Shown: piece after piece, positions 11,670 to 24,657 of the stretch
How positions within the stretch are numbered: position 1 is the stretch's first letter
Layout: each line of letters begins with the position of its first letter
Origin: Paragorgia papillata
Lineage: Eukaryota; Cnidaria; Anthozoa; Scleralcyonacea; Coralliidae
NCBI GenBank assembly: GCA_035771165.1
Contig: JAWNZC010000002.1
Span: 310,001 to 374,000 of the forward strand
Reading direction: 5' to 3'
DNA length: 64,000 nt
Notes under the pieces: generated by a model
Seen by the model: only the letters and a program-made list of their open reading frames with translations
Database searches by the model: none
What the model was told of the DNA's origin: nothing
Position numbers and translations under genes: made by a program

Positions 11670-14600
11670 ATGGTGCAGTGCTCCGGATGTAATCTGCCCA
11701 TCGTGGATAAATACTTACTGAAAGTTCTGGATTGTGTGTGGCATACAAAGTGTTTGCAGTGCTACGAATGCAAGCGTCTTTTGACCGAGAAATGCTACTC
11801 ACGAGAAGGGAAACTATATTGTGCTAAAGATTTTTATAGGTCTGTTAAGATTTCAATAACTCGTTGAACTGTTTGCTGACATTTAGTTCAGTACACAAAG
11901 ACGGGATCACTATATAGTCGACTTAAAGGTCTTTACCCAATCTAATCCCATTACTTCCTAAGTTCCTCGTGTTCTAGCTCCATTGACGTTAGACCGGAGA
12001 TACACTGAGTGAACAACAGTCCGTTTTCCCTTTTTTTTTATCTCTATAGGCGCTACGGCACAAAATGCTCGGGTTGCGACGAGGGGATTTCGCCAACGAA
12101 TTTAGTGCGTCGAGCTAAGGATATGGTCTTCCACGTCGAGTGTTTTTGTTGTTCGATGTGTATGAAGGAGATATCCACTGGTGACGAACTCTACCACATT
12201 GGAGGCAATAAATTCGTGTGCAAGGAGGACTACGGTTTGCAACTACATGAGATCGAAAGTAAGTTTTCTGTCGGATCTTATGTGCATTATGTATACTTTA
12301 GTATTATGAAAATCGAATCTGATAGAAGGTATCTTGATCCAGCGCAACTTTTGATTAACTTTTTCACAATTTGCGTTTACAGATATCGAGTCCCCGAAAC
12401 GAACAGACATGGAATGCGACGAGGTCGTGAAAGAGGAGGAAGAAGGAATCTTGGAAGACGACGGCGAAAATGGAGCGAACGGCAAGAGGAGAGGACCGAG
12501 GACAACGATCAAGGCCAAACAGCTCGAAATTCTCAAAGCTGCGTTTGCTGCGACCCCCAAACCGACGAGGCACATGCGAGAAAAGCTAGCCCAGGAGACG
12601 GGTCTGTCTATGAGGGTGATTCAAGTTTGGTTCCAGAACCGAAGATCAAAAGAAAGGCGGTTAAACAACAGTGGATTAAATGGCTCTCAGAACCGCGGCA
12701 AATCACGCAGATCACCGCGAAAAGGTTCAGAAAGTCAGGATATACTAGACGGAATGGTCGGAGCTCTCTTGGACCCACAGTGTGCCTTCCAAACTCAAGG
12801 TTTGTTAGAAATACAAGTTAATACACCGCTCGTTTTACTTACAAAACGCCGGTTAAAATATTTGCCTAAGAAGAAAGCGTGGACGCGGTTACTTCCACGC
12901 TTAACACATATACTACAGTAATGTTTGTTTTGCGTGAAAAGGTTCGTTAACACGCTTGTTTACTGTCCCACCCCATCTTTCTTTTTTTCATATAATGATT
13001 AATTAGACATCGATGAAATCCCGAATAATAGAACAAGTCGCGCCGACACTTCACTGCCATCGTCAAATTCGCGAGAAAACACTAAGAGGCTTTCACAAAG
13101 AGCAATACAACAAAAGCAAGCGCCGCGTTTGTACAAGCTTGTTGCAACGGCACTTCACGTTTGTTTTAATAATTCAAACCAACCGGCATTATAATTTTAA
13201 AACATTATGCGTGGTGTACTGTTCGCCTATGCACTAGATGACCTGATAAAGAATTGACTGTCATTCTATTATGATATTGTCTTCAATCAAACTCAACTGG
13301 TTAAGAGCCTGTTAAGTCGGCTTTTTGCTAAACGTGTAAAACGAAAAGCGTCCTAAAACGACTGTAATATAAACATTTTTTTATTTTATCCACAACAAAC
13401 AATATCAGAACCAATTGTTCATAAAAGCCGAAACAGTCAAGAGATTAACAGGTATATAAGTATTCTACAATAAAAACGAATCGGGTAGTCTTTATCGGTA
13501 CAATCGAGCTCCTACTACAAGTCAGAGGAACGCCACTTCATTCGTTTGCGAATTTATTGTCGGACTTTTTATTTTAAACGGAAGGGAAAATATGATTTTG
13601 GATAAGACGGGGACCTGTGAACACCTGCAATAGATCCCACGGTCTGCCTTGGATGATTACATAGGAATTACTGACGACGTTCAGACCGAAAAATGACTCA
13701 GCAAAGGCAAATTCAGCTGGTTATGTCAAAACAAGCCGTTTCTATTGAAGTATGGCGTTTTCACGAAGGAGAATTGACATGCATATTCGCTCTCACAAGT
13801 CCTTAATTATCAAAAGTACAATCGGACGTCGTCAAAACATTCTTTCGTTGTAAAAATGCACTTTCACCGCATAGTTTACAGCGAATAGAGTTTAGAATCT
13901 TTGAGTTGAACTTGTGGTAAACCACACAGGTTGTGTTTCTTTGAACTTTTTGTGTTTCCTAGTTAAGTACCACTCATGTTAGCTTCACTTAACACACAAT
14001 TTTGACTCTCGCCGTTTAACGAATTCTTACGTTTATCGGTCCAAAGCCACAACCAATGACAAGTATATTGTACAAATTTCAAGGATTAAGAAATTAACTA
14101 AGGCCGAAAAAACTCTTGAACGAAAACTAACCACACAAAACGTCAAAGTCTTTCACAAACGAAACAAACGGATTGACTTAACGAGTCTGTGTACAAACAC
14201 TGACCGTTTTCAGCATCGTTTTAACAACAACAGGATAACTAGAGCGTTATTGGAACATTTTAGCGATGATTCTCTGATTATATTGAAAGAGTAAACACGG
14301 CGAAATACAAAATATTTAGGTTCACATAGTGTTAACTAGATAAGCATCTTTTCTCTATGACTAGCTCATTCAGAAAGTCATAATTAAAGTTTGTTTTTTA
14401 AATTAAAAAGACACGCGTTGCGGCTATCAGAAACACTCTTGTTTAGGGCTTATCTATAACGGACGTGCACGCTACGGCACGTTTCTTACAAGGAAGAACT
14501 ACACAAGAGAGATGAGGGTCCAGGGAGAGGGGTAACGATTCTGGGGGTGTTCGTTGAACAGCGAAAAGCAGATGCCGAATCGTTTTCACACAAGAACTAG

Positions 14601-15789
14601 ACGATGACACCCCAGGCCATCTGTCCACGGCAGCTGTTAACTTGTTGCCAATTGCAATCGCCTAGAGATTTTAAATTTGTTACGTGTTCAAACATTAAAC
14701 GAAACTTTCACCTTGGCCACTACGATGAGAGCCAAGCACCCGGCTCCCGACGTTACAGAGAAGAAATTTTATTAAATGCCTACTGCCAAGATTTGATTTG
14801 CTTTCGACGCACGTCCACTTTTCGGGCGCAATTAACTACGAGTAGTCCTGCAACCGCTAAGCGATCTTATCAGAAGTGTTTCCAGTTATTCTTATCTAGA
14901 CACAAGAGGAAATAATCATGTACGTCTACGAACAGTGGCTCCTCTGATTTATATGCAACGATTTTAACACACCGCAAAATCGACCGCATTTGAAACAAGA
15001 ATTCCCAATTTTCGCGAGAACGTGTCTATTTTAAAAAACAAAACTTACTTATCAGTTATCATTAATTTGGCTGGAAGGGATGACTCAAAAATGATTTTTA
15101 AATTCAAGATTTAGGCTTGTATATAACTATATAAGTCTATAAGATGAGAGCTTTTGTTGGAAGGGGTACAGCTATAAAACCTACAAGAGATGCTCTTTAG
15201 TATATATTAATATTATAAGTATAAGTTGTACGTATACATGTAGTGCATGGTACGTTTGCGAGCTTGGTGTAATGCAACAGACGTTTGGTGGACGTTCGTC
15301 GAGCTCAATTACTCAGAAATGTTACAAAATGTTTCTAAGTTAGAAAATGTTTCAAAGTGACTACATATATATGAAATAAAGTTTATAAAAAAATTATTTT
15401 TTAGATCATTCAAGATCTTATTGAGTCATCCCCTTTTTAGCCTCCATTTAACATTTTATTTTTAATATATTTCAGATTTACTCAACAACGGCGACTACTA
15501 CGGGAATCGGGCAGTTTTTTCGCCTTGTGAAGGACAGTACGATTTACATCCGAGAATCGACAATTTGCATTTAAATGGAAATCTCATCTCACCCGAAAAC
15601 GGTTACGGCGCGGGAATTTTACGTGAGCACGGTACTAATCCGAATTATATCAAAATGGCGCAACACACAACACTTCATCACAACCCTATGCAGAACTCGG
15701 CACAAGAGACTCCTGTCTTCGGCGGAAACGCGTATTCTTATCCGCCGCCGAATAATTTACATATGAACGCAGTGACTACTATGTGGTAA
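11670..15789 (+). CDS. LHX1: LIM-homeobox transcription factor, LHX1/LHX5 class (complete)
   Basis: Four coding exons: 11670-11839, 12050-12258, 12383-12799, 15476-15789 (1110 nt, 369 aa). The start is the ATG giving MVQCSGC, matching the MVHCAGC start of LHX1/5; the longer upstream frame has no ATG. LIM1 (about residues 4-54) and LIM2 (about 62-116) carry the Cys/His zinc ligands (CSGC, WHTKC, CYEC; CSGC, FHVEC, CSMC). An acidic linker precedes the homeodomain at about 162-221, with [14 protein letters not shown] and helix 3 [15 protein letters not shown] as in the LHX1/5 subgroup. The C-terminus is short, Asn/His/Tyr-rich and ends in VTTMW, reminiscent of the vertebrate LHX1 tail. Junction phases agree throughout; the exon 1 donor (AG|GTCTGT) is weak. 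A nuclear DNA-binding regulator of neural and axial patterning in other animals (family knowledge). LHX1 versus LHX5 cannot be separated here. Confidence 0.95.
15248..15345 (-). mobile_element. Composite SINE-like fragment in LHX1/5 intron 3
   Basis: It carries GGTACGTTTGCGAGCTTGGT on the plus strand, shared with 4309, then the reversed SINE tail (GACGTTCGTCGAGCTCAATT ... CTCAGAAA). It lies about 130 bp before the last LHX1/5 exon. Confidence 0.55.
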
Positions 15790-16620
15790 TAGCGTGAAAT
15801 GTTCCGGCCATAAAAAATATGTCACAACCAATGACCCGACTCATATATTCATTGTCCCGTTTTAAGTGCATGGCCCATAGAAAACGTTAAACTCAAAGTC
15901 TAGAGCAGTACAATTGTTTCGCAGGATTTAACTGTCGTGGGGTGTTAAAAAATGAGTTAAGAACAGATTTTTGTTTGCTTGGGAGACTGTGGGTGTACCT
16001 TGAAGGTGACACGAAGAAATCTGTATCGGATATACAGCTACATTGCACTGAAATATTGTCGTATATAGTGTACAAAGGAATTAGAGTCTCTTCGAAACAC
16101 ACTGGTAAAACCTAAAACGGAACGATACAATACAATACAATTGTCAGATGCTTTCCCCATGTTGGCTAAAATTCCGTTTTCTGACAAAGATTATTCCGGC
16201 TGAAAAGGACAACAATACATGAACTGGCGAGACAGTTCGACGCTGTCGAGATCACATCACTGCATTATCAGTCATAGAGATCCATTTATTATTTATAAAT
16301 TCAACATTCCATATGTCAAATATATATATACACATTAAAAAAAGTAACTTAAGCCGACCTTCAATCGTTGTCTTTTTTCTGTGTCTTTTTTATTGTCTCT
16401 TTGTATTGAAAATTGAAAAGAGAAACAGCAGACAGAGAGTCGGAGACTATAGGACATAAAGTCCTTTTTGAAACAAGAATGATCTAATACTGAATACGGA
16501 TTGACAGTTCTAGATTTGGCCTTTTGCTTTTGTTTCTGTGTAACGAGCGCGGCAAATTAAAAAACAAAATAGGACAGATACTGTACGATATAATATATCT
16601 TCTGCTTTGTGACAAGATTT

Positions 16621-16866
16621 AGGCCCCGTTTACACTATTACGGTACGGTCAGTCTTCCGTTGAAAAATCACTACGTTTCTTTGTTGTGTTTACACTATTC
16701 CGGAGTGGTTTTCCGTAGCGTAGTCATTACGCTTAGCACTCCGGCTGCAAATCACTACGCTATGGTAAATTTACCGTACCGTCATAGTGTAAACAGGCGA
16801 TTTTCTTGTTACGGAACGCTCACCCCAATCCGGACCACCACCGTACCGTAATAGTGTAAACGCTAT
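16621..16866. mobile_element. Foldback/MITE-like element, GTTTACACTATTACGG termini
   Basis: Left end AGGCCCCGTTTACACTATTA, right end TAATAGTGTAAACGCTATG. Internal words ACGGTACGG/CCGTACCG occur in both directions. It shares the outermost AGGCCCCGTTTACACTA with the element at 3051, but its interior word is different. Confidence 0.8.
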
Positions 16867-18013
16867 GTTTATAAGAAGTGAGCCAGGTTCATTCGTGCTA
16901 AAGTGGTTTTGGAAAAGAAAACAAGGAAATGGTCTTATAGAGATCACACTGTGTCGTCGCACGGGAGCCAGGTCGACGGCGGAAGCGATGACCGCTGGGC
17001 ATACTGGGCAGTAATAAAAGAGCGAGCAATGGTGTGCATCCGAAGTTCGTCAATGATGTATGTGACACACAGAACGAAGGTGATGAGCGTGTTTGGGAAT
17101 TATTGTAGTCGTGATTACAACCTTTAGGTACTCTCTGTCGTTAGACTGGGGTGGCCGCACTCCACAAGGTTGACTTTGTGTTGTTTTATTCGGTTGTTTC
17201 AATCCGAGCTAGTCTCACGCGAAGTCAGCAGGGAGCATGCGTACTTGGCTACAAAGTCTGTTAAATCAACCACGTTGGAAAACCAGAAGTTTTTCTGTTC
17301 TGTTTTTGACATCCCTTATAACCTAGGTCCTTCGGTTTCCAATCTATTTTAACTTCTCGTGATAATAAATCAGAAACTTTGTTGCTATTCTCTTAAAGAC
17401 GAATACTTTACGTTGCTCAAAATACTTGTTCAAGATACTGCACTGATGTAAGTAAATTGAATAAAAGAAACCGCCCTCATTAGAACTCAGAAGGGATTTA
17501 TAACAAGCTCTCCCAAAACTTGGGAGAGCTTGCGTTACGAAATAATCTCCCCTGGGAGGGACTTCAAAGAGCTGGTTGGACAAAGGTATCATAGGGTGAA
17601 CTAAATAGATTGGTTCAGCTGAAGTTTCTCGCCAGTTTTATTGTATTCTGCGTCATTCTTATTTAAACTACGTTGGTTCCGTAGACACAAGACAATTGTC
17701 GCTCAAACTGTGAGTCCTCCTTTTGATCAGTGACGAAACAGTGCGAAGGCGAAGGCAAGCTATAGGAGAGATGCAACTAATCGCAATATAAATCGCTCAA
17801 CTATTCTCCACGCTAAGCCAAATACGGTTATATAGGTATAATAGATATAAAAATTCCCTTTTTCGGCCTTTATTATAGCAATAACCAATTTCCGTTTCGG
17901 CAAACTATTTGCCCAAGGTATTACTCACTGCGCGCGACAATCATGATGATTTAAACGTACTTTCCGTAAGCTCGTCAAAGAAACAAGGTTATGCCGGTAA
18001 CAAACTGAAAAGT

Positions 18014-18125
18014 TGGTAAACTGCCGAGAATAGTTTTGATAACGAAATACTGACCATCACTCTGATGAAGGGCTCCGCTCGAAACGTCAGTATTTCGTTA
18101 TAAAAACTATTCTCAGCAGTTTACC
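18014..18125 (+). mobile_element. Foldback repeat with CTGATGA...GAAAC core
   Basis: Arms GGTAAACTGC-GAGAATAGTTTT / AAAACTATTCTC-GCAGTTTACC enclose GATAACGAAATACTGAC / GTCAGTATTTCGTTAT. The apex is CTGATGAAGGGC-TCC-GCTCGAAAC (18062-18085). The same core occurs at 48758, 51183, 51237 and 54512. The downstream TTTCACTTTGCTCTA is also shared with the copy at 48715. Confidence 0.75.
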
Positions 18126-18847
18126 ACCTTTTCACTTTGCTCTATCTAAAACACTGCCTACGCAGCACTCTACTTTTTGACACCGGTATAACAGTTCCTG
18201 AACAATTCTCTTGGCTTTTTACTAAAACTTTCAGGGGTTTTTTCCTCCCAAAGTCTTATATATCGGCTTGCTGATTTAATCATTTCGCGGGTGGTAATTT
18301 AACTTTTGTCGCTCCCTGGTCCGATTACTTTTAAATATTTACTTTACATGGGTTTTAAATATTTGTATTTTCAATTAAGATGTAATTTTTAGGCGATAAT
18401 GCCGAGTATATGTGTAACGAGAAGCAACGGCTTGGACTAATTATTTCCCAGAGTCTAACCACAATGGAATAACAATCATAATGTCTGTCTTACCAAAACT
18501 GTCCTCACGTTAGGTTTTTAAAGCTGAGGGTGAAATGTACGGGCTATGTGCGTTATTTGACCGAGCAAACATATGTAGCCCTGGAATACATCGTATATAT
18601 AATCTCACCGACATTTAGCCCTGGAGATTATTCCCGGGTATACGAAGATAAAGCCTACGGGTTTGATCCCAATTGGAAAATATAGGTATAAGTTTTAAGA
18701 GTGAATTTATAGTTTTGATTATCTAACTGAAAAACAACCCTTTTTCGTGTAGTGGACACAGAATTTTTGGATTGATCAGTAGTTTATAGTCTAGATGCTA
18801 GTAAATTATTGTCTATTTATACTCATTTTAACTAACTAACTATTTAG

Positions 18848-20266
18848 TCATTTCTTGCCTTTTAATTCCATTTTAGTGACAGCTCGACGATGTACTTCAT
18901 CAGGTCCGTCCGCTAAACGCAGAATTCTTGCGTAGGCCCAAAACTGGGCTAATGGAAAATCCGACGAAACACCAGCGCCTCCAAAAGCCTTAAGTCAAAC
19001 AGAAATATATCTATGTATATATATATATATAATTGCAACCAATACTTCAAGCAGGATAACCCATTCAGTATACTCATAAAATTATTATCAATAAGAGTCC
19101 TACTATTTCAAATTATTTTATATTAGAATAATTTTATCGGGCACTATCGGTTTGTTGTTTACGGAATTGTATACTTTTCTTGTCAATACTTTGGAGCAAA
19201 GATTGTTTTGATGACAAATGTTGCGTTTTTCTGCCAAGTTACATGTAGGTTATGAGTTATGTAAATATTTGTTGCAATGAAAGACACGCCGACACGAAGG
19301 TGGCACTATTCAAGATACTGTTTACCGTATACTGTCTTTGATTTTCTTCTAAATGCCCACTAAAATTATTATAATAGTAATATACTGTTGATGTTCTTGG
19401 GCGGCGAGGGTTAAAATTAGTTCTGAGAAGGGCCAAAAACATATTTATGCCCAGAAACATCAACTCTATTGTTATAATATTAAAGACTTATTTGAGTGCG
19501 AGGTCTGTACGGGAAAGTAATGTGCCTGAGGTTTTCGTACAGACCGAGCGACGAAGGAGTGAGATTTGTGCGATAAAACCGAAGGAAAATACTTTCCCGT
19601 ACAGACCGAGCAAACGGGGTTAATATAAAGGAGTTTATTATATAACTATTGGTTCATTTTATTTTTAAGTTTCGAGCGGTGTTTTCGTCTTCGGAGTATG
19701 CTGTTTACCTCACCTGTTAAGCTTTTTCGTGTCGCTTCATGTTTACATCAGTTCGGCTTTCATTTGTCGTGTTTTTAGATAAACAGCTTTAAAGAAAACC
19801 AGCAGTACTATTCCAGCGTATTTAATTGTTCAGAATATTTGAATAAAGATACCTAGTTCTCTTTTATTTGTATTCAAATCAACTCAGCAATTTTCCCGCC
19901 AAAACTTACAGACCCGAGAAAAAGCGTATTGAGCGGTCGGGTCAATATCGTAGGATCCCGACCGCTCGGGAACCAATCAGGATGCACCGTTTTTCAATAT
20001 CGTACGATCCCGACCGCTCGGGAACCAATCAGGATGCACCGTTTTGCGTACGGACGGAAAACGAACCCAGCCATATAATGAACTATGTATGATTCACTAA
20101 ACATTTTTAAACATCTGTTGGTTACCTGGATAGCTCTATCAATCACATTCTGAGCCATTGTTGGTGCTACTACTTTAATCATCGCAATTTCGGGTGCTGC
20201 AACCTGAATAATATTAGTAAAATATTATAACTATGAATGAGTGAACTGAAACACAAAATGTTGTTT

Positions 20267-20325
<59 letters not shown>

Positions 20326-23300
20326 GCTGTTGTTGTTGGTGTGGTGTTATTGTTCCTGCTGCTCCTGATGTTGTTATTGTTGGTTGTTGTTGGTGGTGGT
20401 GTGGGTGGTGTTGGTGTTGGTGATGTTGTCGTTGTTGTTGTTGTTGTTGCTGTTGTTGTTGTTGGTGGTGGTGGTTGTTGTTGTTGGTGATGTTGTCGTT
20501 GTTGTTGTTGTTGTTGCTGTTGTTGTTGTTGGTGGTGTTGGTGTTATTGTTGGTTGTTGTTGGTGGTGGTGGTAGTGGTGTTGGTGTTATTGTTGGTGTT
20601 ATTGTTGTTGTTGTTGGTGGTGGTGTTGGTGGTGGTGGTGTTGTTGTTGCTGTTGTTGACAATGTTGTTGTTGTTGTTGTTGTTAGAGCGTTGATAGTTT
20701 CAATAGTAAAAAGACACAAACCTTATTGCCAACATGATCCATGAGATGAGCGGCTTTAAGAGTGAGGAGTCTAATAACACACATTCACAAAAGACTATTT
20801 ATTGAGGATATATTTCAGGAGATAGCAAACAATACTACTCACACGAGCTTGACCAAGTCAGAGGCCCTTTCCGACCTACGCAGGCTTCGGGGGAAAGTGG
20901 GTTCTGCCAACAAACTCGATCTTCGCCCCAAGTTTGGGGCGAGTCAGTCAGGTTTTGAACTGGTCAAACAAGTTCTAGTTTATGAGCACGCGCAAGCAGG
21001 AAAATAGCAAGTAACGCATTAGAGTCTGGGTCCAAAATAGTATCTTGGCAACCGCTCACGCATGCTCAAAAAGAAATATCGAGTTTGTTGGCAGAGCCCA
21101 CTTTCCCCCGAAGCTTGCGTAGGTCAGAAAGGGGCTCTGACTTGCAGGGTAACTCATGAGGGGAGTGCAGTAAATTATTAGACATACCTTGCTTGTTCAA
21201 TCTCAATACGAGACTTTGCAATATCTTCAACAATCTTGCCTTGTTCAATCAAAGCTTTGCCAAATGCTACTCTGGATTGCACCTAGCAATCATGAGAAAG
21301 CTGCACGTTCAATTCCTGTCTGTAGCTCAGAAACATTTTCGGAGTATTTGAGCTTGACGAACGTCTTTTAAAGTACTTATATCACTTGTGGGGTTAACGT
21401 ATTTAAATAGAGCAGAAAAAATCAGTTAATAAGTTATTTTGCCGTTTTTTATTTAGTCAAATAGTTCCTGACATATTGGCTTCTGAACATGCCAATTCGC
21501 AAAAATTTCCGTCGTTCATTTTAACACCTTGGGGGCCTGGGACTCAGGAACGATTAAAGTAAATCGAAAACGGCAAAATAACTTATTAACTAAACTTTTT
21601 TTGCTCTATTCAAATACGTTAAAACCCCACAAGTGATATAAGCTCTTTAAGCATGTACGGTATGTCGGTATACATAGTATTTTCAACAGCGAAAAAATCA
21701 CCTTTCTCTAAAACTCAAAGAACTTAAAGTAAAGAACTTACTCGTTGTACCATTAACTCGAGAGAACGCTCAGCTTGTCCAATCAGACGCATACAATGAT
21801 GTATCCTTCCAGGTCCTAAACGTCCCTAAACATTTCATAGACTAAAGTTAATATATACGCCACTACACCATCTCCCTAGCAACGGCGTAGCTATAGAATA
21901 GAAAAACATTACTCTAAAAAACCCCAGAAAAACAACAAAAACAAAAGCGAGTGTACACTAACCTGGGCGATCTCGAAGCCACGGCCAGGACCGAGAATCA
22001 TATTTGATTTTGGTACACGAACATCTGTAAATTCCACCTCACCGTGTCCACCTAAAAACAGAAAAAGAAAAATAGGCTCGAAAAAATATGACGAAGTAAG
22101 ATTTCTGTTTGATAAAGTATTGTGTAATTAAGTAATACTTACACGGTGCATCAAGATAGCCAAACGTCGACAGAGGTCGAAGAACTTTCACACCAGGGGC
22201 ATTGAAGGGAACTAAGATCATAGACTGTAAAAAATAACACTATAACTAAGCGAAAAGGGTAACAGAAAATGTAACAGCTTTATAAAAGAATGTAACAAAA
22301 TGTAACAAAATGTAACAAAATGTAACAAAATGTAACAAAAAGTAAAACTATTAAAATATAACTGTTATAATAAAAAGAGGAGTAGGCTTACTTGTTGCTT
22401 ATGCTTTGCAGCATTGGGATCAGTTTTGCCCATAAAAATTGCGACTTGACATCGGGGATCTAGAGCGCCTTTAAGTAGAATGAAACAAACTGTCTTTCAT
22501 TAATTTATCGGAACATACTTGTAGCGCGTTCAAAGTAGACCGCAAAGTTCAAACTTTTTTCACAAGTCACAGCCATACCGGACGTCCACCATTTTCGACC
22601 GTTAATGATGTAACAATTCCCATCGAGCTCTATTCTGGATTGAATGTTTGTCGCATCTGACGAAGCAACCTGTAAGAAAAAAAGACTCGATCAATGAACC
22701 ACTTTATCTTTCTCTAATTCTTAACACTAGCTCAGTTGAGTATCACCATGTTTACGTTAAACATCCTGACTATCATTAGTCTTTTTTGCAGCTGTCAGTT
22801 GGTGGTACGTTCCCACTCCTCCCGATTAGTTAGTTGGGAAGAGAGAGATCGAACGAGCCCACTGACGCCTGCGAAGAAAGCTAGACTCTGATTATCATAT
22901 TCTGACTACCATATTCTCAGGCCATTTTGAGCCAAAACATTCCTTTTCCGAACTAACGGCCTAAATGCCAAATTTTTACTCAAAATGATGTTTCTCACTA
23001 TCATATTCTATATAATTATCATATTTACTTTTTTTCAGCGCAAAGTAAGGCCTCAAACTAATTATCTTTCTTATCACATACAACTCATTCAGTCATTCTC
23101 GTCTTATCCTTTAACACTTTAGTAGTGTCCGCGGCTCCCCCCCTTTTGATATAAAACGACAGACATGTAACTACAAAACTGATGCAATATGAATTGTGTC
23201 AGGAAATAAACTGTAAACAGTGTATTCAATCTACTGAGTGTATACATTTTGAGTATCTATGTGACGTTTGCGTGTTTTGAGTATTTTATATGACGTTTTT

Positions 23301-24535
23301 TAACCTTTAGAGTCTGTAAAATCTTCCTCCAAAAGCCAGGAAATGGCATTTCAGCGACTCTCGATTTCAAAATTCCCCGGGGCAGCATGCCCCCGGACCC
23401 CTAAAAATTTATTTTGATTTCCGCTCCCCCCTTTTCAAAATCTTGGCTACGTCCCTGAGTAGTGTTATGTTTGCTTACACCAGGTTCAGTCATTGCAAAA
23501 CAAGAGCGAATACGACCATCCAATAAAGGTTGAAGCCATGTTTCCTAGATACAAAAAATAATATACATTTTATACTGGGTGCCTGTCAGCTTGGGTTCTA
23601 ATTTAATGTTATTATGCTTCTAACCAAACAAAAAAATACAAATTAACCCTTTCTCAGTAAAGCTCCACTCTCTAATAAGCCCCTCTTTCTAATAAACCCC
23701 AAGTAAATTGTAATTTGTGCTTTCACCTTCTGTTCCTCCGATCCATATTTTATCAGCACCTCCATATTTCCAGTATCCGGAGCAGAACAATTGAACATCT
23801 ACAAAATCATAAAACAAACACTTCCATTGTAAAGGTAGTTCAAAGGCACGTGACGATCACGTTGATGTCCACGTATTATATTTTATATATGATTTTAATT
23901 TTACCAAGTTATGTATTTTTTTAACTACTCTTTTATAAAACGTTTCCTCCAATTCACTTCACCTCAGGAGCAAAAATTGATCTTCCAATGTCTTCGCATA
24001 AGAATGCATATTCCACGTTGGTTAGCCCAGCGCCATATATTGCATTAGGGTCACATTCTAATGGTATAAAGAGATTCCACAGTCCCTCTGACTTGGCTTT
24101 AGCCTAGGTAATGCAGAATGATTAAATACAACCAAACTTTAGAGGTAGCCTCTAGCGCATTTTATATAGCACCTTGGTTGTTGCCTGGGAACTATTAGAG
24201 AAGAGACGCATAGATCGTGTTAAATCCAGAAGACTTTTAAAAATTTGGAGGGAAATGCTTAAATGTTCATTAAAATTTGTTGTTGTTATTGCTAATGCTG
24301 TTGTTGCAGTGTTAATGTTGTTGTTGTTGCCGATGCTGATGTTGTTGTTGTTATTGCTGATGCTGTTGTTGCAGTGTTACTGTTGTTGTTGTTGCTGATG
24401 TTGTTGTTGTTGTTGTTGTTATTGCTGATGCTGTTGTTGCAGTGTCACTGTTGTTGCTGATGCTGTTGTTGTTGTTGCTAATGCTGTTGTTGCAATGTTA
24501 CTGTTGTTGCTGATGTTGTTGTTGTTGTTGCTGTT

Positions 24536-24576
<41 letters not shown>

Positions 24577-24623
24577 CTTGCTGCTGCCGCTGCTGCTGTT
24601 GTTGTTGCTGTTGTTGTTGTTGC

Positions 24624-24657
<34 letters not shown>

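Larger units (their letters stand above)
15790..18847. other. Convergent spacer between LHX1/5 and ACAD10
   Basis: 3-prime flanks of both genes, with no coding exon recognised. It contains a foldback element (16621-16866), a small perfect hairpin around 17510-17531 (AAGCTCTCCC/GGGAGAGCTT) and a foldback with a hammerhead-like core (18014-18125). The rest looks unique and AT-rich. Confidence 0.6.

Noticed and set aside
18062..18090. Canonical hammerhead ribozyme
   Set aside because: The two core strands and a short helix are visible, but an extra A after CTGATGA and the lack of a clear UH cleavage site with helix III prevent a firm call; reported only as hammerhead-like.
20231..20744. Poly-Thr/Gln and poly-Val/Leu frames
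   Set aside because: (TTG)n/(GGT)n repeat in an ACAD10 intron.
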